From Pseudocercospora fijiensis CIRAD86 (Eukaryota > Ascomycota > Dothideomycetes > Mycosphaerellales > Mycosphaerellaceae): a stretch of 64,000 nucleotides of DNA. The translations under genes and the position numbers were made by a program. Position 1 is the stretch's first letter. Every line of letters starts with the position of its first letter. Under the pieces are notes generated by a model. That model was given only the letters and a program-made list of their open reading frames with translations, made no database searches and was not told the origin of the DNA. The stretch covers positions 384,886-448,885 of the forward strand of contig NW_006921536.1 of NCBI RefSeq assembly GCF_000340215.1. Reading direction: 5' to 3'. Below are positions 21,514-32,297 of the stretch, in pieces.

Positions 21514-24500
21514 AACGGCGATGTTGTAGAGCACATATAATAGGAAACTGAATATAAGTGCGATAAGGGTTAAGAGACAGTAGATTTCCGGTATATTAGC
21601 GACTAAATTGCGACCGTAGGACCTCAATCCGGCCTCTTAGCAAACCTCGAGTCTACTATATAATCAACTACTTTACTAGTCGGCCTATATATCTATTATA
21701 TAACTGCTACCTCTTCTTACTAAGTAAATAGCCTATTACTATTATATCTACTGCCTATATTAGCTACCTCTTCTAGCTTAATTAGGTTATTCTTACTGCT
21801 AGCAATAGCGCTATTATAACGGCTGGATTTCTTCGGAGGCTCGTAGAAGTAGCGCTTACTTTGTATAGACTCGTAGCAGCGGCGAGGAGGTACTAAATAA
21901 GGCTAGATTACAGTATATATAGTATCTTTATTAAGTAGCGCTTCGTCTTGTTATAGCTAGTCTAACCGAGTATTAGGTTCTTACGCGAATAGGCTATTTA
22001 GTCGTCGCTTCGACTTAACGGTCTATACCGTAATATCGTCTTCGTAGTCGTAGGTACGAGTTAGTAGTAATAACGTACTTATTAGTAACTAAGTATAAGT
22101 AATATCGCCGCTCTCGGTAGTATTAGTATACTACCTATAGAAGTAGATAACTTTAGCGTACGGATCGCTAGTCTTCTTTAATATAAGGTTGTTATTAGTA
22201 GCGAGAAGTCGTAGGTTAAAGACTCGTCGTAGCGGCTTATCGATAGACTAGAGCTTAACGTCTATCTACTTAGTCTTACTATTATTATTAAATACTACTC
22301 GGAAGGCTTTACTACACTTAAGTCGATAGGTGCGTACTTTGTTATAAGCATTCTCTACCTCCTAGAGTATCTTCTAGCGGTCGTTATTAGCTAGGTCCTT
22401 ATCCTATTAAGTAAGTTGCGAGCGCAATTTATCGGCCTCGATAGTACCTACTCTTATAAGCCGATTCGGCTACTCCTTCTATCGCTTCTTTACGCGTTTA
22501 ACGATGCTTATAGACTAATATTTACGCTTATATTCTTCGCCTTTATAAATAGCTATATTAACTAACAACTCGTATGCCCTCTCTATATCCTTTATAGGTA
22601 AAGAGGAAAATAGGTTAAATATATAGTCGATACCGAGTAGGGTTAGCTTTAGATACGAGCGTCGAAAGTCCTTACGAGCTTATATAGCACTACGAGACGC
22701 CTTAATTATATAAGGGCTAGTCGTAGTATTTAGAAGCTATTACGGCAATTCGGGGGTAGGGGTCCGGATTCGCTAAGGAGGTAACGACGGCATACCTTAA
22801 GTAATTATATTCTCGAGATCCCCTAGGTAGTAACGATTATTAGCGCGAAATAGGCTATCTAGATCGATAATAGTAGGCTCGGCGGAACGGCCTTACTCGA
22901 CTAAGGCAATATGTTCCTACTAAGCAATCTCCGCTATCGCTAGCGATTCTATATACTAGGTTTCCTTCTATGCTAATTCGCCCTTAATTACTTACTAGTT
23001 CCAATTCTAGTCTATAGCACTATACTAATCTCGAATATGCTTATAAGGTACCTTTCTATTTGTTAGGAATATGCCTGTCTTACGGAATGCCGACCGTACG
23101 TTATAGTTAGTAAATGTCTTCGCCCGAATAGATACTAGCGCCTCTATAAACTTAGGTATACTAAACTCGCTAACGCTACGGTATATAGCTTCTAAAACCG
23201 CCTATCTATGCCTTAACTTATATACTTAGAATAATATAACGTCTAGAGGCTATATAAAGTGCGAAGTGTGTAGTTATAGGCCCTATAATTAAATCCTATA
23301 TCGCTTCGTAAAGGCCGCGAATTCCTTAAAGTAGTAAGAGCCGTAATTGTCGCATAGAAGCACCCTCTATTCGTTTAGATCCTTAGGCCTTGTCTTACGC
23401 TTAAACTAGCGGATATAATATATAGTAGTATTATCTGTTATATAGCTAGACTCGTTAATAGTAATTAAGAAGTTGTCTTTGCCTATTGTTATTAGTAGGT
23501 AACGTTGCTAGTAGTAACGTTGTTCTTGCCTAAGGCAATCTACGAGACTAACCTTGCGAAGGAATCTACCTCTCTTAAACTATTACTGCCTTAATAATTA
23601 ACTAATAGTCTATTACTATACTATAGGCATTAATAGTCTCGACGACGGTTATATACGTCCGGTTGCTATTATACTCGGTTTAGGCGCGGCGCTTAGTGTC
23701 TATTATAACGATATACTTGTTACTACTAATTCTAACTTAGAAACTAGTCTTATCGAAATTCTATAGGTTCTACGGCTTTACCTTTAGTCGCAACAATATC
23801 GCCTTAAACTAGTCAAACTAGCCTCTTATTATAGAAGGGTCGTAAGCCTCCTTACGCTAAACCTTAATCGGTTTAGACTTGACTTTACTAAGTCTATAGC
23901 GCTTAAGAAACCTATCCGCCTAGTCTACTCTAAACGGCGCGATTATGTCTCTTAATATATAATCTAGTAGCAGACTCGCTAGCATATCTATCGCTACTAT
24001 AACGATTAGCGCTACTAGCAAGAATATGCCTATTACGTCTCTTTCTCGATAATAATCCGCTAGCGCTAGCTCCTACGACTAGTCTAGTTTAGTATTAGTT
24101 ACTAGTCGATCTAGCAGTAATCTACGACCCCTAATCCGCTAATATATATATAAATATAGGTTAGTTGCCTTCTTACTCTTATAAAGCGCTCGAAGGCTAA
24201 TTTTAACTAATAAGATAGCCTCTAACTCGCGGTATTTCGTAATAACGCGGTCTACTACTCTCTCCGCCCTCTCTATCTTAGTTAACCGCTCGGCGCGTAC
24301 CCTCCTCTTTATATTTCTAACCTTCTTACGCCCTATACCGAATTTTCTATACGATACGTATAGTAGAATAAAAGGAATAAGAGAAATAGGGGGAGTACGA
24401 GGAATACGCGTTTTAGAATAAGGTAGACGCGCCTGCTAAGCGATTATATAAGGAAATAGCGGCAGCGAGGTCTATAACTACTACCTACTCGGATACGGTT

Positions 24501-24576
24501 ATATATATAATATTTAGACTCGCGGTTTTATACTATATATAACTAGACATCCGAATAGGACTAGAAACTACTATTT

Positions 24577-24624
24577 ATCGAGTTTTACGTATAGTCTACT
24601 AACAAAGTGCGATTTTACGTATAG
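24577..24624 (-). repeat. Right terminal inverted repeat of pogo-like element
   Basis: The reverse complement begins CTATACGTAAAATCGCACTT and carries the same second internal motif copy about 30 bp in. It is followed by CTA, giving the right-hand TA duplication. Confidence 0.85.
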
Positions 24625-24709
24625 CTAGAAACCCCGCGATTAGCGGGCGTAAAGTGTGTGACGGAACCCTGGATAAGAATTACGGTGTTCGGAAGGCTTT
24701 GACGGGGTA

Positions 24710-24795
24710 GAACTAGCTCCCCTCGTGAAGTTAGCGCTTCCGGCGGCCTGTTGAACTAGCTCCCCTCGTGAAGTTAGCGCTTCCGGCGGCCTGTT
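24710..24795 (+). repeat. Tandem duplication, 2 x 43 bp
   Basis: Two perfect copies of a 43-bp unit starting GAACTAGCTCCCCTCGTGAA lie head to tail (24710-24752 and 24753-24795), about 85 bp beyond the end of the pogo-like element. The perfect identity suggests a recent event. Confidence 0.95.
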
Positions 24796-24978
24796 GGTGG
24801 GCAAGTCAAGAGAGGCGTTCCCTTGCGGCAGAGGCGCTCGTGAACTCCGATACGGCGATACCTGCTTTGAACCGAACGCCAAGACCTCTCGCGCACTCAT
24901 ATTGATGTCCGGAATGACGTTTCTGCATGCTGACGAAGCGATACAGTGGCGATTCAGGAACGACCTGACTCACTCATC

Positions 24979-25493
24979 AAGAGGCGGCTCCCATTCAAGC
25001 CAAGACTGCCAAGCCGGGAAATCGTCGTGAGGAAGCTTCCCGTCGTTGCACAGCATCGGCCTCGACATCCAGCGGGGCTTCAAGTGCTACTTCTAGCAGT
25101 GGCTTTGCCTCAGGAAGTCAAAGCAGCGCATCCGATGGTCTGTCGACAGGCGCCAAAGCTGGTGTAGGTGTCGGTGTAGCGGTGAGTCTCGACTGGCGTA
25201 TTTGATATGTTCACTGAAGCTGATAGAAGAGACTTGAGGCCGGAGCAGTTCTTATCTTCGCAGTCCATTTCTGGCTTTGGCGAAGGAGATCGTCTCAACA
25301 ACGCATCCCTCTGAGCCAGAATAATGAGCCATACATACGACCGCAGGAATTAGATGCCAGTCCGGGCGAAAAGAGCGAACTGGCATCTAAGGATCAGAAC
25401 TGGCCAGCAGAAGCACCTACCTATCGCGAGCCTGCTGAGCTGCTGGATAATGGGTATGGACGACGCTGTGCCGAGCTCGACGCCTCAAGATGA
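24979..25493 (+). pseudogene. 3' part of a Ser-rich single-TM cell-surface protein gene
   Basis: An exon ending at 25181 encodes SASTSSGASSATSSSGFASG, then STGAKAGVGVGVA. A 57-nt intron follows (25182-25238, GTGAGT donor, GCTGAT branch, GAG acceptor), then an exon 25239-25493 reading AGAVLIFAVHFWLWRRRSSQ and a ~70-residue cytosolic tail with IPLSQNNEPYIRPQELDAS and APTYREPAELLDN. A Ser/Thr-rich stalk, a Gly/Ala/Val helix, a basic stop-transfer RRR and a Pro/Glu-rich tail is the layout of fungal Mid2/WSC-like wall sensors. In frame, a stop lies upstream at about 24976-24978 and neither a signal peptide nor an ectodomain is found, so the 5' part is missing or displaced. The pogo-like element ends only 350 bp upstream. 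An undetected upstream exon remains possible. Confidence 0.65.
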
Positions 25494-26572
25494 TGATAGC
25501 CGTAGAATACCACGACTGGAAAGCATCGTGCCATCCGGAAGAGAGGGTTGTACTGAGAATTACAGAGCCCTCACGACGCAAGAGCATATTGCAATACTCC
25601 AGCAGCACAAACTGCGCAAGACTGAGTGTCATCAGGCGCACGTCCTGACTTCCTTCTGGCCTTTCACCTAATGGCCCTGCCTGATCTTCTACTCCCTGGA
25701 AACTGAAGTAATTCATGTCGGCAATTCCTTGTAGAGCATCTCCCAGTTTGGATGCCCAGGATCGACAAAGAAGGTCTCAGGTATACTGTTTGGATGCCCA
25801 CAAGAATCTAATTCGAAATATGTGAGCCGATTTGAACCTCGTGTGTTCAATTCGAGCCTATTCTCCAGGCATCGCATCAAGCAAGCTCTCCCGTAAAGAG
25901 AGAGAGAATGCCGCCTTGTAGAGCACGGTATGGTTTGATAGGTCTGAAGCAGTTGGAGTTACTGTCGTCCAAGTGGCCCTTACAAGGCAGTCAGAGATGG
26001 TGCTGTCTCCACTCAGACCTCCAGCGGAAGGCACGAGAGCTGGCTTGCCAGCTGCCTCCGCAGTGGAGCGTAGCTTCGCCAAAGTAACAGGGAAGGAGGG
26101 TCGGAATGGAGACAGAGATGGTGCACGTCTGGTCATGTTGTGTCGAGAGGCCTCGAACGGGCTCGGGAGTGTCAAGAATGGACGACTTAGCGAGCTATCG
26201 CCATGGCGGACAGATAAGTAGGGTTTAGAGTTACGCAAGGCTTTATAATTACATAGTATGCTTACTATATGGTCCACAACCAGCTAGCGATGATCGACTG
26301 CAATGAAATGTCGTCAAAGACGTGTGATTGATGAAGATTACTGTATTGGATATTCGGAGGGGTTCGAGAAGGGGCTCAACTCAAGCGCCAAGCCATCTGG
26401 TCGTTCTCGCAGAAAAGAGTGGGGGCATTCCGGCGCGAGCCAGCCAGCTGTCTCTTCACATTTCTTGTCCTCACCTGCTTCTCGGTCTATATCATCTTCG
26501 AAATATCTCTCCGGCTCTGAAGACAACCAAAACTTCAACCCTCAACCACACGCGATCGAGACCACCGCCAAA
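25494..26572. other. Intergenic, 1.1 kb, no recognised gene
   Basis: Open frames at 25858-26277 (-, 139 codons) and 25354-25671 (+) have no domain and overlap other frames. The last 250 bp before 26573 are pyrimidine-rich and presumably hold the PHO88 promoter and 5' UTR. Confidence 0.5.
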
Positions 26573-27266
26573 ATGAATCCGCAAATGTTCGTCCTCTTGT
26601 CGCACGCGACCACGAACAGGCATGGTATACTGACCATGAAACGCACAGCACCAACCTCATCATCATCCTCGTGATGATGCAAGCGAGCAAGAAAATTCCC
26701 TTCGATGACCCCAACGTCCTGAACGGCGTGCGCGCCCTCTACGTCGTCAGCAACGTCCTCATTCTCGGAGTCTACCTCTACGTCAAGATGCAAATCGATA
26801 AGAAGAGAGGTAAACCAACCAACCCCCACAACCACATCATTCATTCTGACACCCTCCTCTCCCAGACATGACCGTCCTCAAATACGTCGAACCCGCACCC
26901 ATGGGCAGCACCGAAGACCCGAAAGCCGTAACCACAACCGTCCACGCCTACGACCAACAACAACTCAAAGGCCTCTTCAAATCGCAACTGATGGGCGTCG
27001 GAATGATGGCCGTCATGCATTTGTACTTCAAATACACAAACCCACTCCTCATCCAATCCATCATCCCGCTAAAGGGAGCTTTTGAAGGGAATTTGGTAAA
27101 AGTGCATTTGTTTGGTCAGCCTGCTACAGGGGATTTGAAGAGGCCTTGGAAGGCGAATGCGGGTATGGCGGGCATGTTGGGACAGGGGGCTGGCGAGATT
27201 AAGACGGATAAGAAGAGTATTGAGGCGGCGGAGAAGGCGGGGAGGGGGGGTGTTAAGGAGGAGTAG
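26573..27266 (+). CDS. PHO88: ER membrane protein Pho88/Snd3
   Basis: Three exons: 26573-26586, 26649-26809 and 26866-27266. Intron 1 (62 nt, GTTCGT donor, ACTGAC branch) restores MNPQITNLIIILVMMQASKK. Intron 2 (56 nt, GTAAAC donor, TCTGAC branch, CAG acceptor) joins QIDKKR to DMTVLKYVEPAPMGSTE. The product has 191 residues. Conserved blocks are KKIPFDDPNVLNGVRALYV, the helix VVSNVLILGVYLYVKMQ, and LKGLFKSQLMGVGMMAVMHL followed by KYTNPLLIQSIIPLKG. Pho88 (Snd3) acts in the SND route of protein targeting to the ER and affects phosphate-transporter maturation in yeast. The C-terminus is charged (IKTDKKSIEAAEKAGRGG). The first exon has only 14 coding nt. Confidence 0.93.
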
Positions 27267-27686
27267 GATTTTGGAGGTTCTGTGAGGGAGGGCAGGTGCG
27301 GTTTGGTGCGGGGGTGGGAGGTGCTATTGGGAGTATCATGCGAGTATAGAATTGGACTGGACTATATTGCATACGATGAGTGTATAGAATCCGTGCTCGT
27401 ATTGCAATTCTCCGATGGCCCGATCGGCTTCTATCATTTCCAGCTGCTTTGCTATTGTGCTCGCGACGCGCGAGTCTGGAGACGTCGCAAAGGTTGCGAG
27501 CGAGACTTACCACGAGGCCACTCCTGAGAGCTGCCAAAACTTCACTCGCGACGTGCTTTGAAATGATTCCTTGGACAGCGTGATGTTTTCAAAGGGCTGT
27601 ATTTTCTCATTGCTAAATTCTACCAAGCTATCTGAGCCTGGCGTGCACCAAATGGCACCTATTCGTCTCATCAACGCTAGGGGACC
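27267..27686. other. Convergent intergenic gap (PHO88 / ADE12)
   Basis: This lies between the two stops and contains no convincing coding frame; both 3' UTRs are expected here. Confidence 0.5.
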
Positions 27687-29022
27687 TCATCGAATAATCA
27701 TATTCTCGTTGCCCGGTCCCGTGCCAATGTACTTTACCCGTGCTTTCGTGAACTTCTCGATGAAGTCCACATATTTGCGAGCATTTTCGGGTAGCTCTTC
27801 CCATTTGCGCAGGCCAACCGTACTGCTCTTCCAGCCGGGGAAGGTCTCGTACTTCACCTCGATGTTTTCGAGAACGGTGAGATCACTGGGGAAAGAGGCC
27901 AGTTTCTGACCGTTGTGGTGGTATTCAGTAGCAACCTTGATCTCATCGAAGTCGTCCAGGATGTCCAATTTCGTCAAATTGATCGCATCGTAGTGGTTGA
28001 TCGTGTTGGAGTACTTCACGACTACGAGGTCAAGCCATCCACAGCGGCGTCTGCGACCTGTCGTGACACCATACTCCTTTCCGATGTCAACCAGGCGATC
28101 GCCGATTTCGTTCTGCAATTCAGTAGGGAATGGACCAGAGCCAACGCGAGTGGTGTAAGCCTTGACAACACCAATGACTTCGTCGATCTTGCGGTGGTTT
28201 AGCGATAGACCAGTGAAGACGCCTCCCATTCCGGTGTTTGAGGAAGTTACAAACGGGTAGGTGCCGTTATCGATGTCCAGCATCAGAGCTTGGCTACCTT
28301 CGACAAGAATCTTGACGTTGCCCTCTTCGGCCGATTCGATCAGAGGTGCCTGATCCACGACATAGGTCTTCAATCGTTCCCTGTAATCGTCGAACCTCTT
28401 GATCTCGTCTTCAGGGTCGTAGTTGAGAAGATCCCCATACCGCTTCTTAAACGACTGGGCCAGCTGGCGCAACTTGGTGTCGAACGCTGACTTGTTGAAG
28501 ACATCCGACATGCGAAGTCCGCTTCGGCTAGCTTTCGTGGAGTATGTAGGACCAATGCCCTTGCCCGTTGTGCCGATGTTCGCCTTGCCCAGCTCTACCT
28601 CTTCGAGACCGTCGACTTTCGTGTGCAGGTCAAGATCGATATGACACTTGTCGCTGACCAGAATGCGATCTTTGGTGTCGATCCCGGCCTTCTCGAGCAT
28701 CTCGATCTCTTTAAAGAAGTTTGGCACGTAGACGACGCATCCTGATCCGACGAGGTTGATGCAGCCATCAGTGAGGACACCGGATGCTAAAATTCGTGTC
28801 AGTATGACTCTGCATATCGGCGACTGCAATAGCAGCCAGAGTCTTGAGCGACTCACGTAGGATGTGGACATCAAACTTCTTGCCGTTCTTCACAATGGTA
28901 TGTCCGGCATTGTGACCACCTTGCGCTCTGCAGCACAATTGGATTCCGGTCTGCGCGATCACGTCGACAATCTTGCCTTTGCCTTCGTCACCCCACTGCG
29001 CACCGAGGATGACCGTCGCCAT
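27687..29022 (-). CDS. ADE12: Adenylosuccinate synthetase
   Basis: Exons 29022-28857 and 28786-27687 with a 70-nt intron (GTGAGT donor, ACTGAC branch, TTTTAG acceptor), joining FDVHIL to [14 protein letters not shown]. The product has 421 residues, close to yeast Ade12 (433). The enzyme joins IMP and Asp using GTP, the first committed step from IMP to AMP. Visible parts are the P-loop with the catalytic Asp, [11 protein letters not shown] (Asp12), and GGHNAGHT with the second catalytic residue His41. [18 protein letters not shown] is the IMP loop, [20 protein letters not shown] follows, and the C-terminus [10 protein letters not shown] carries the guanine-contact region. An out-of-frame upstream ATG at 29080 opens 31 codons that overlap the true start. 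Divergent from the ZUFSP-type gene. Confidence 0.95.
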
Positions 29023-29746
29023 GATTGAGAGGGAGTTGAGCGTAGAGGCACGCGTGTGATATTAGCTTTTGAGTCGCCATTTTGAGAGAAAAGAAGTGAT
29101 TGAGGGGTCCAAAAGAATTATATACAAACCACGGGCTGCCCGCCAACAATGCCAAGGGGGTGCGTCATTGGCCGTTGAAAAGTTTGAATCGTGACGACGT
29201 GACTCTCACCAACATTATTGCTTGCTGTCTCCTTATCCAATTCTGTTCACTCGACAAAGACACACCTCGATGTAGCAATCATGCGTTTCTCACCTCCGCC
29301 TTCGAAGAGACGCCAACGCGGTTCGCGTGGCATTTCGAGCATCTTCAGTGAGTGCGTGAGAAGGAAAGCTTCGGACGACATCGGAAGGTCACTTTGAGCG
29401 TGCCATTTGGCGTGGTGCGCGTAAGTAGACTGTAAGTGGCATTGCATTTGGAGCCGCTCAATCTCGTGACACTCACATGCTTTCATATGCACGGCATGGA
29501 GGTGAAGGCCGCGTTGCTGGTGTGAGCGCGCGATGAGTGTTGGTCTGAGGCAGCCGCGCCGCGCCGCGCCGCGCCGCGCCTCACTTTGTGGCTCAGCAAG
29601 AGCGATTTGTTGGCGTCAGGCTGGCAGCGGCATTCCCATCTCACTTTCAACCAGAACACTTCCGCTTCCACACACTCGACCTCTGCGATCAAACATCATG
29701 CTCGTCGAGTCACAACAACATCGCCGCCCCCGGAATCATCAGTAAC
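29023..29746. promoter_or_regulatory. Divergent promoter region ADE12 / ZUFSP-type peptidase
   Basis: About 720 bp lie between outward-facing starts. CCAAT boxes occur at 29167-29171 (as ATTGG) and 29237-29241. A GC-rich simple repeat of the pentamer CCGCG/CGCGC lies at about 29553-29580. No gene is seen; the 140 bp just before 29747 are open in the downstream frame but look like pyrimidine-rich 5' UTR. Confidence 0.5.
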
Positions 29747-31333
29747 ATGGCTAACTCGGTGGTCTGCCCCTTCTGTGGCTCGTTCACAAGCACCGACTAC
29801 GACGTTCAACTACACATCGAAGAATACCACACGGAGCATTCTCCATTCGTTGTTCAAGATGGAGAAGCTTCCAGGCCGTCAAGCTCAACAGATGCTTCTC
29901 GAGGCAGTCGCACCAGCGACTCGATGCCCGGAGACACGTGGACAAAGTGTGCGAGGCCTGGATGTGGCGAGCATGTTCTGCTGTCAGAAGTTGATGAACA
30001 CCTGAGCTTCCATGCAGTGGCCGCCTTGTCCGAGCAAGAGGCCGAGGGACTGCGACCTCCATTACCTCCTCGAAGAAGTCCGGGCAGATCTCGAAGTCCT
30101 CCACGCAGAACGATGGGCAACAGATTGTCTGCCGAACATGCCGCCAATCCATCACGTAGTCCGCGCAAAGTCACGAGTCGTCCAATGCCTGGCCGAGCTA
30201 GCCCAGAACCACGCAGTCACTCCCGTACAGCTAGCATTCTCAGCTATTTCTCCGGCACATCCACTCACACTTCACGAGCCAAGTCAAGCGTTCATAAGCT
30301 TCAGGACCCAGACAACCCAATTAGACTCGGCAAGCGAGAGCTTGGTCCTTATGCGTTCGAAAAGAGCATGCCCTCTCAAGTACGAAAGGACTTGTTCCGA
30401 GGGGCCGAACCATGCGAAGAGCAAAGAATCGGCCGCGACGGCCGACTCTATCGACAAACCTTCATCGAGAATGAGACAGCAGGACTCATTCCACTTATTG
30501 CAGACCTGTGTACACTCGACTCAAACACAACAGCGGCATACCTCTGTCATCCATGCACAAAGCACATCCGGAAGATTCGTTGCGACGGCAACTTTTGCGG
30601 CTACTGGAACATTCAGGTCGCCATGACATACATCCAGCACATGAACCCGACTGGTCCTCAGGAGTTGCCCGATGTCATGAGAATTCAAGATACTATCGAG
30701 CAAGCTTGGGACAACGGCAAATGTCCATACGGACGGCTCGAGACCGGTGGTATACGCAATACTCGGAAGTGGATCGGTACAAATGAAGCGCTTGCTTTCT
30801 TCCAGCAGATCAATATCAGAGTCGAGGCACTATCATTCAAGGACTCAGACGAAGATGATGGAAGTAGTGCCGTGGAAGGGCTTCTAGACTATGTCGAAGC
30901 CTACTTCATGAGCGGTATCGACACCGCTGAAAGCAATCGCAATGCCCATATTACAACCTTGGCCCCGATCTACTTCCAACGCTTCGGCCATTCCATGAGC
31001 ATAGTCGGGATCGAAAGACGGAAAGATGGCTCCCGGAACCTACTCATGTTCGACTCGTCCTTCGGCACATCGCTACCAGTACAGAGACTGCTTGCCGATC
31101 GTAATGCACGCGTGTCAGTTGAGAACGCCTTGAGAGCATACAGAAGATCAGATCTGTCTCTAACTCGATGGGACGAGTTCGAAATACTTGTGTACGTCAT
31201 GTATTCGCTTGATTGCCATTTGAACTTAAGCTGATCATCTCATAGGCCACATCCTGGTCCTGTCAGTAGGTCTAGACAGCTCGGGTCGGACAATAAGAGG
31301 CGGGCATACGTTTCGAAAGCAGAGGATGAATGA
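29747..31333 (+). CDS. ZUP1: ZUFSP/Mug105-type deubiquitinating peptidase (family C78)
   Basis: Exons 29747-31191 and 31246-31333 with a 54-nt intron (GTACGT donor, CTGAT branch, TAG acceptor) that replaces an immediate run-out with the tail VPHPGPVSRS; 510 residues. The N-terminus has a C2H2 finger (Cys7, Cys10, His23, His28) and a second one (Cys68, Cys73, His85, His89). A basic Arg/Ser/Pro-rich linker with RSPGRSRSPPRR follows. The C-terminal half is the papain-like C78 peptidase: catalytic Cys284 in DGNFCGYWNIQ, His415 in FGHSMSIVGIE and Asp436 in LMFDSSFG, with Gln290 near the nucleophile. Human ZUP1 cleaves K63-linked ubiquitin chains and acts in genome stability; the fungal type is Mug105 of fission yeast. 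Chain preference here is inferred only. The start was chosen at the Met directly before the first finger. Confidence 0.88.
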
Positions 31334-32297
31334 GCAATATCTCCGCCCAAGGTTTCTCACAGCAAGCCGTGCTTACCTATTCTGGGTGTCTACATTCATG
31401 CGGATTTTCTCAGGGCTTGGTGCTTCACTAAATGCTGAAGCATGGCAACTAGAAGTAGATGCTTCAATGCGTGATAGAGTGAAGTGACAATCGGCTTCCG
31501 AAAGGCATTTGGACTCACGAATACACGGCGCACATGAGAAGCTTTCAGAATGCGGCACAGGGATATTAAAGGCCCGACTCCACCTCGGTCCGATTATGTG
31601 AGCTACCAAGGCCACTTCCTTGCGCTCTTGTCCCGTCCTTCACCCCTGCATTCCTCTTCTTGTCCTTCGATGCTAATGTCAAACAATTGCGGCATTTGCA
31701 GATTCCTGCCTAGGCGGATCGACATGATGTAAGACGCGAATCGGAAAAGAGGCTCTGCGGCTCGCGGGCTCAAAGACCATGGAATGATTCGGAGTAGAAA
31801 CATCGATCGCCTATCACACTGCACACAATGGTAATACAGACCGCACGAAGCTCTCAAATCCTACCAAGGCTTTGCTTGTAACCTTCTCGCCTCCGCACTT
31901 GTGATCTCGAAGATCGAATCATCATAGCCTTGGCATTATCAACCAAGCCTTTTAGTTCGATTTGATTGAGCAAGTCTCCGGTCTTATGCCCGCCCGGACA
32001 CCACTTGCAGCACAGACATACGCCGCACGTTTGATGCATGCTCTAATACCCGGAGTACCATCCCAATGTCAGGCGTCCACGCGGGAACTTCCCCATGGGT
32101 GAACCGCTGTGCGATGGTCTGGTGCCAATCCTTGGGGCGAATAATGGTAACGACAGTTATATAAAGCCACGCGATGGGCCTGGTTTGAGAATTCTCGTGT
32201 GTCGTCGACAGCCTTTCTTTAAAACCTGACACTGGGACCTGGAAACGAACAGAAGCTTTGAGGACTGATTTCATCTGATCAAAGGAGGAGCGTCAAG
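31334..32297. other. Intergenic, about 960 bp, no gene seen
   Basis: Frames here are short and on conflicting strands. The last ~250 bp before 32298 presumably contain the promoter of the sugar transporter. I could not place a carbon-catabolite site with confidence. Confidence 0.5.

Larger units (their letters stand above)
21464..24625 (-). mobile_element. RIP-dead Tc1/mariner-like (pogo/Fot1) DNA transposon
   Basis: A 3.16-kb element bounded by inverted repeats of about 48 bp that begin CTATACGTAAAATCGCACTT at 21466 and again, reverse-complemented, at 24624; both flanks offer a TA target duplication (21462-21463 and 24626-24627). The minus strand encodes a pogo-type DDE transposase full of stops at former Trp and Gln codons: FDKTSF..GISSNKYIVI (first Asp, about 23770-23700), NRTYITVVETINAY, then LLCDNYGSYYFKEF (second Asp, LLDGHGSH-like, about 23370-23330) and HTSHFIQPLDV after restoring the expected sense. 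It is longer than classical Fot1 (~1.9 kb), with about 1.5 kb beyond the DDE domain that I cannot assign. Not functional. Confidence 0.85.

Noticed and set aside
25858..26277. 139-codon minus-strand frame
   Set aside because: No recognisable motif, and it overlaps a plus-strand frame of similar quality; left as intergenic.
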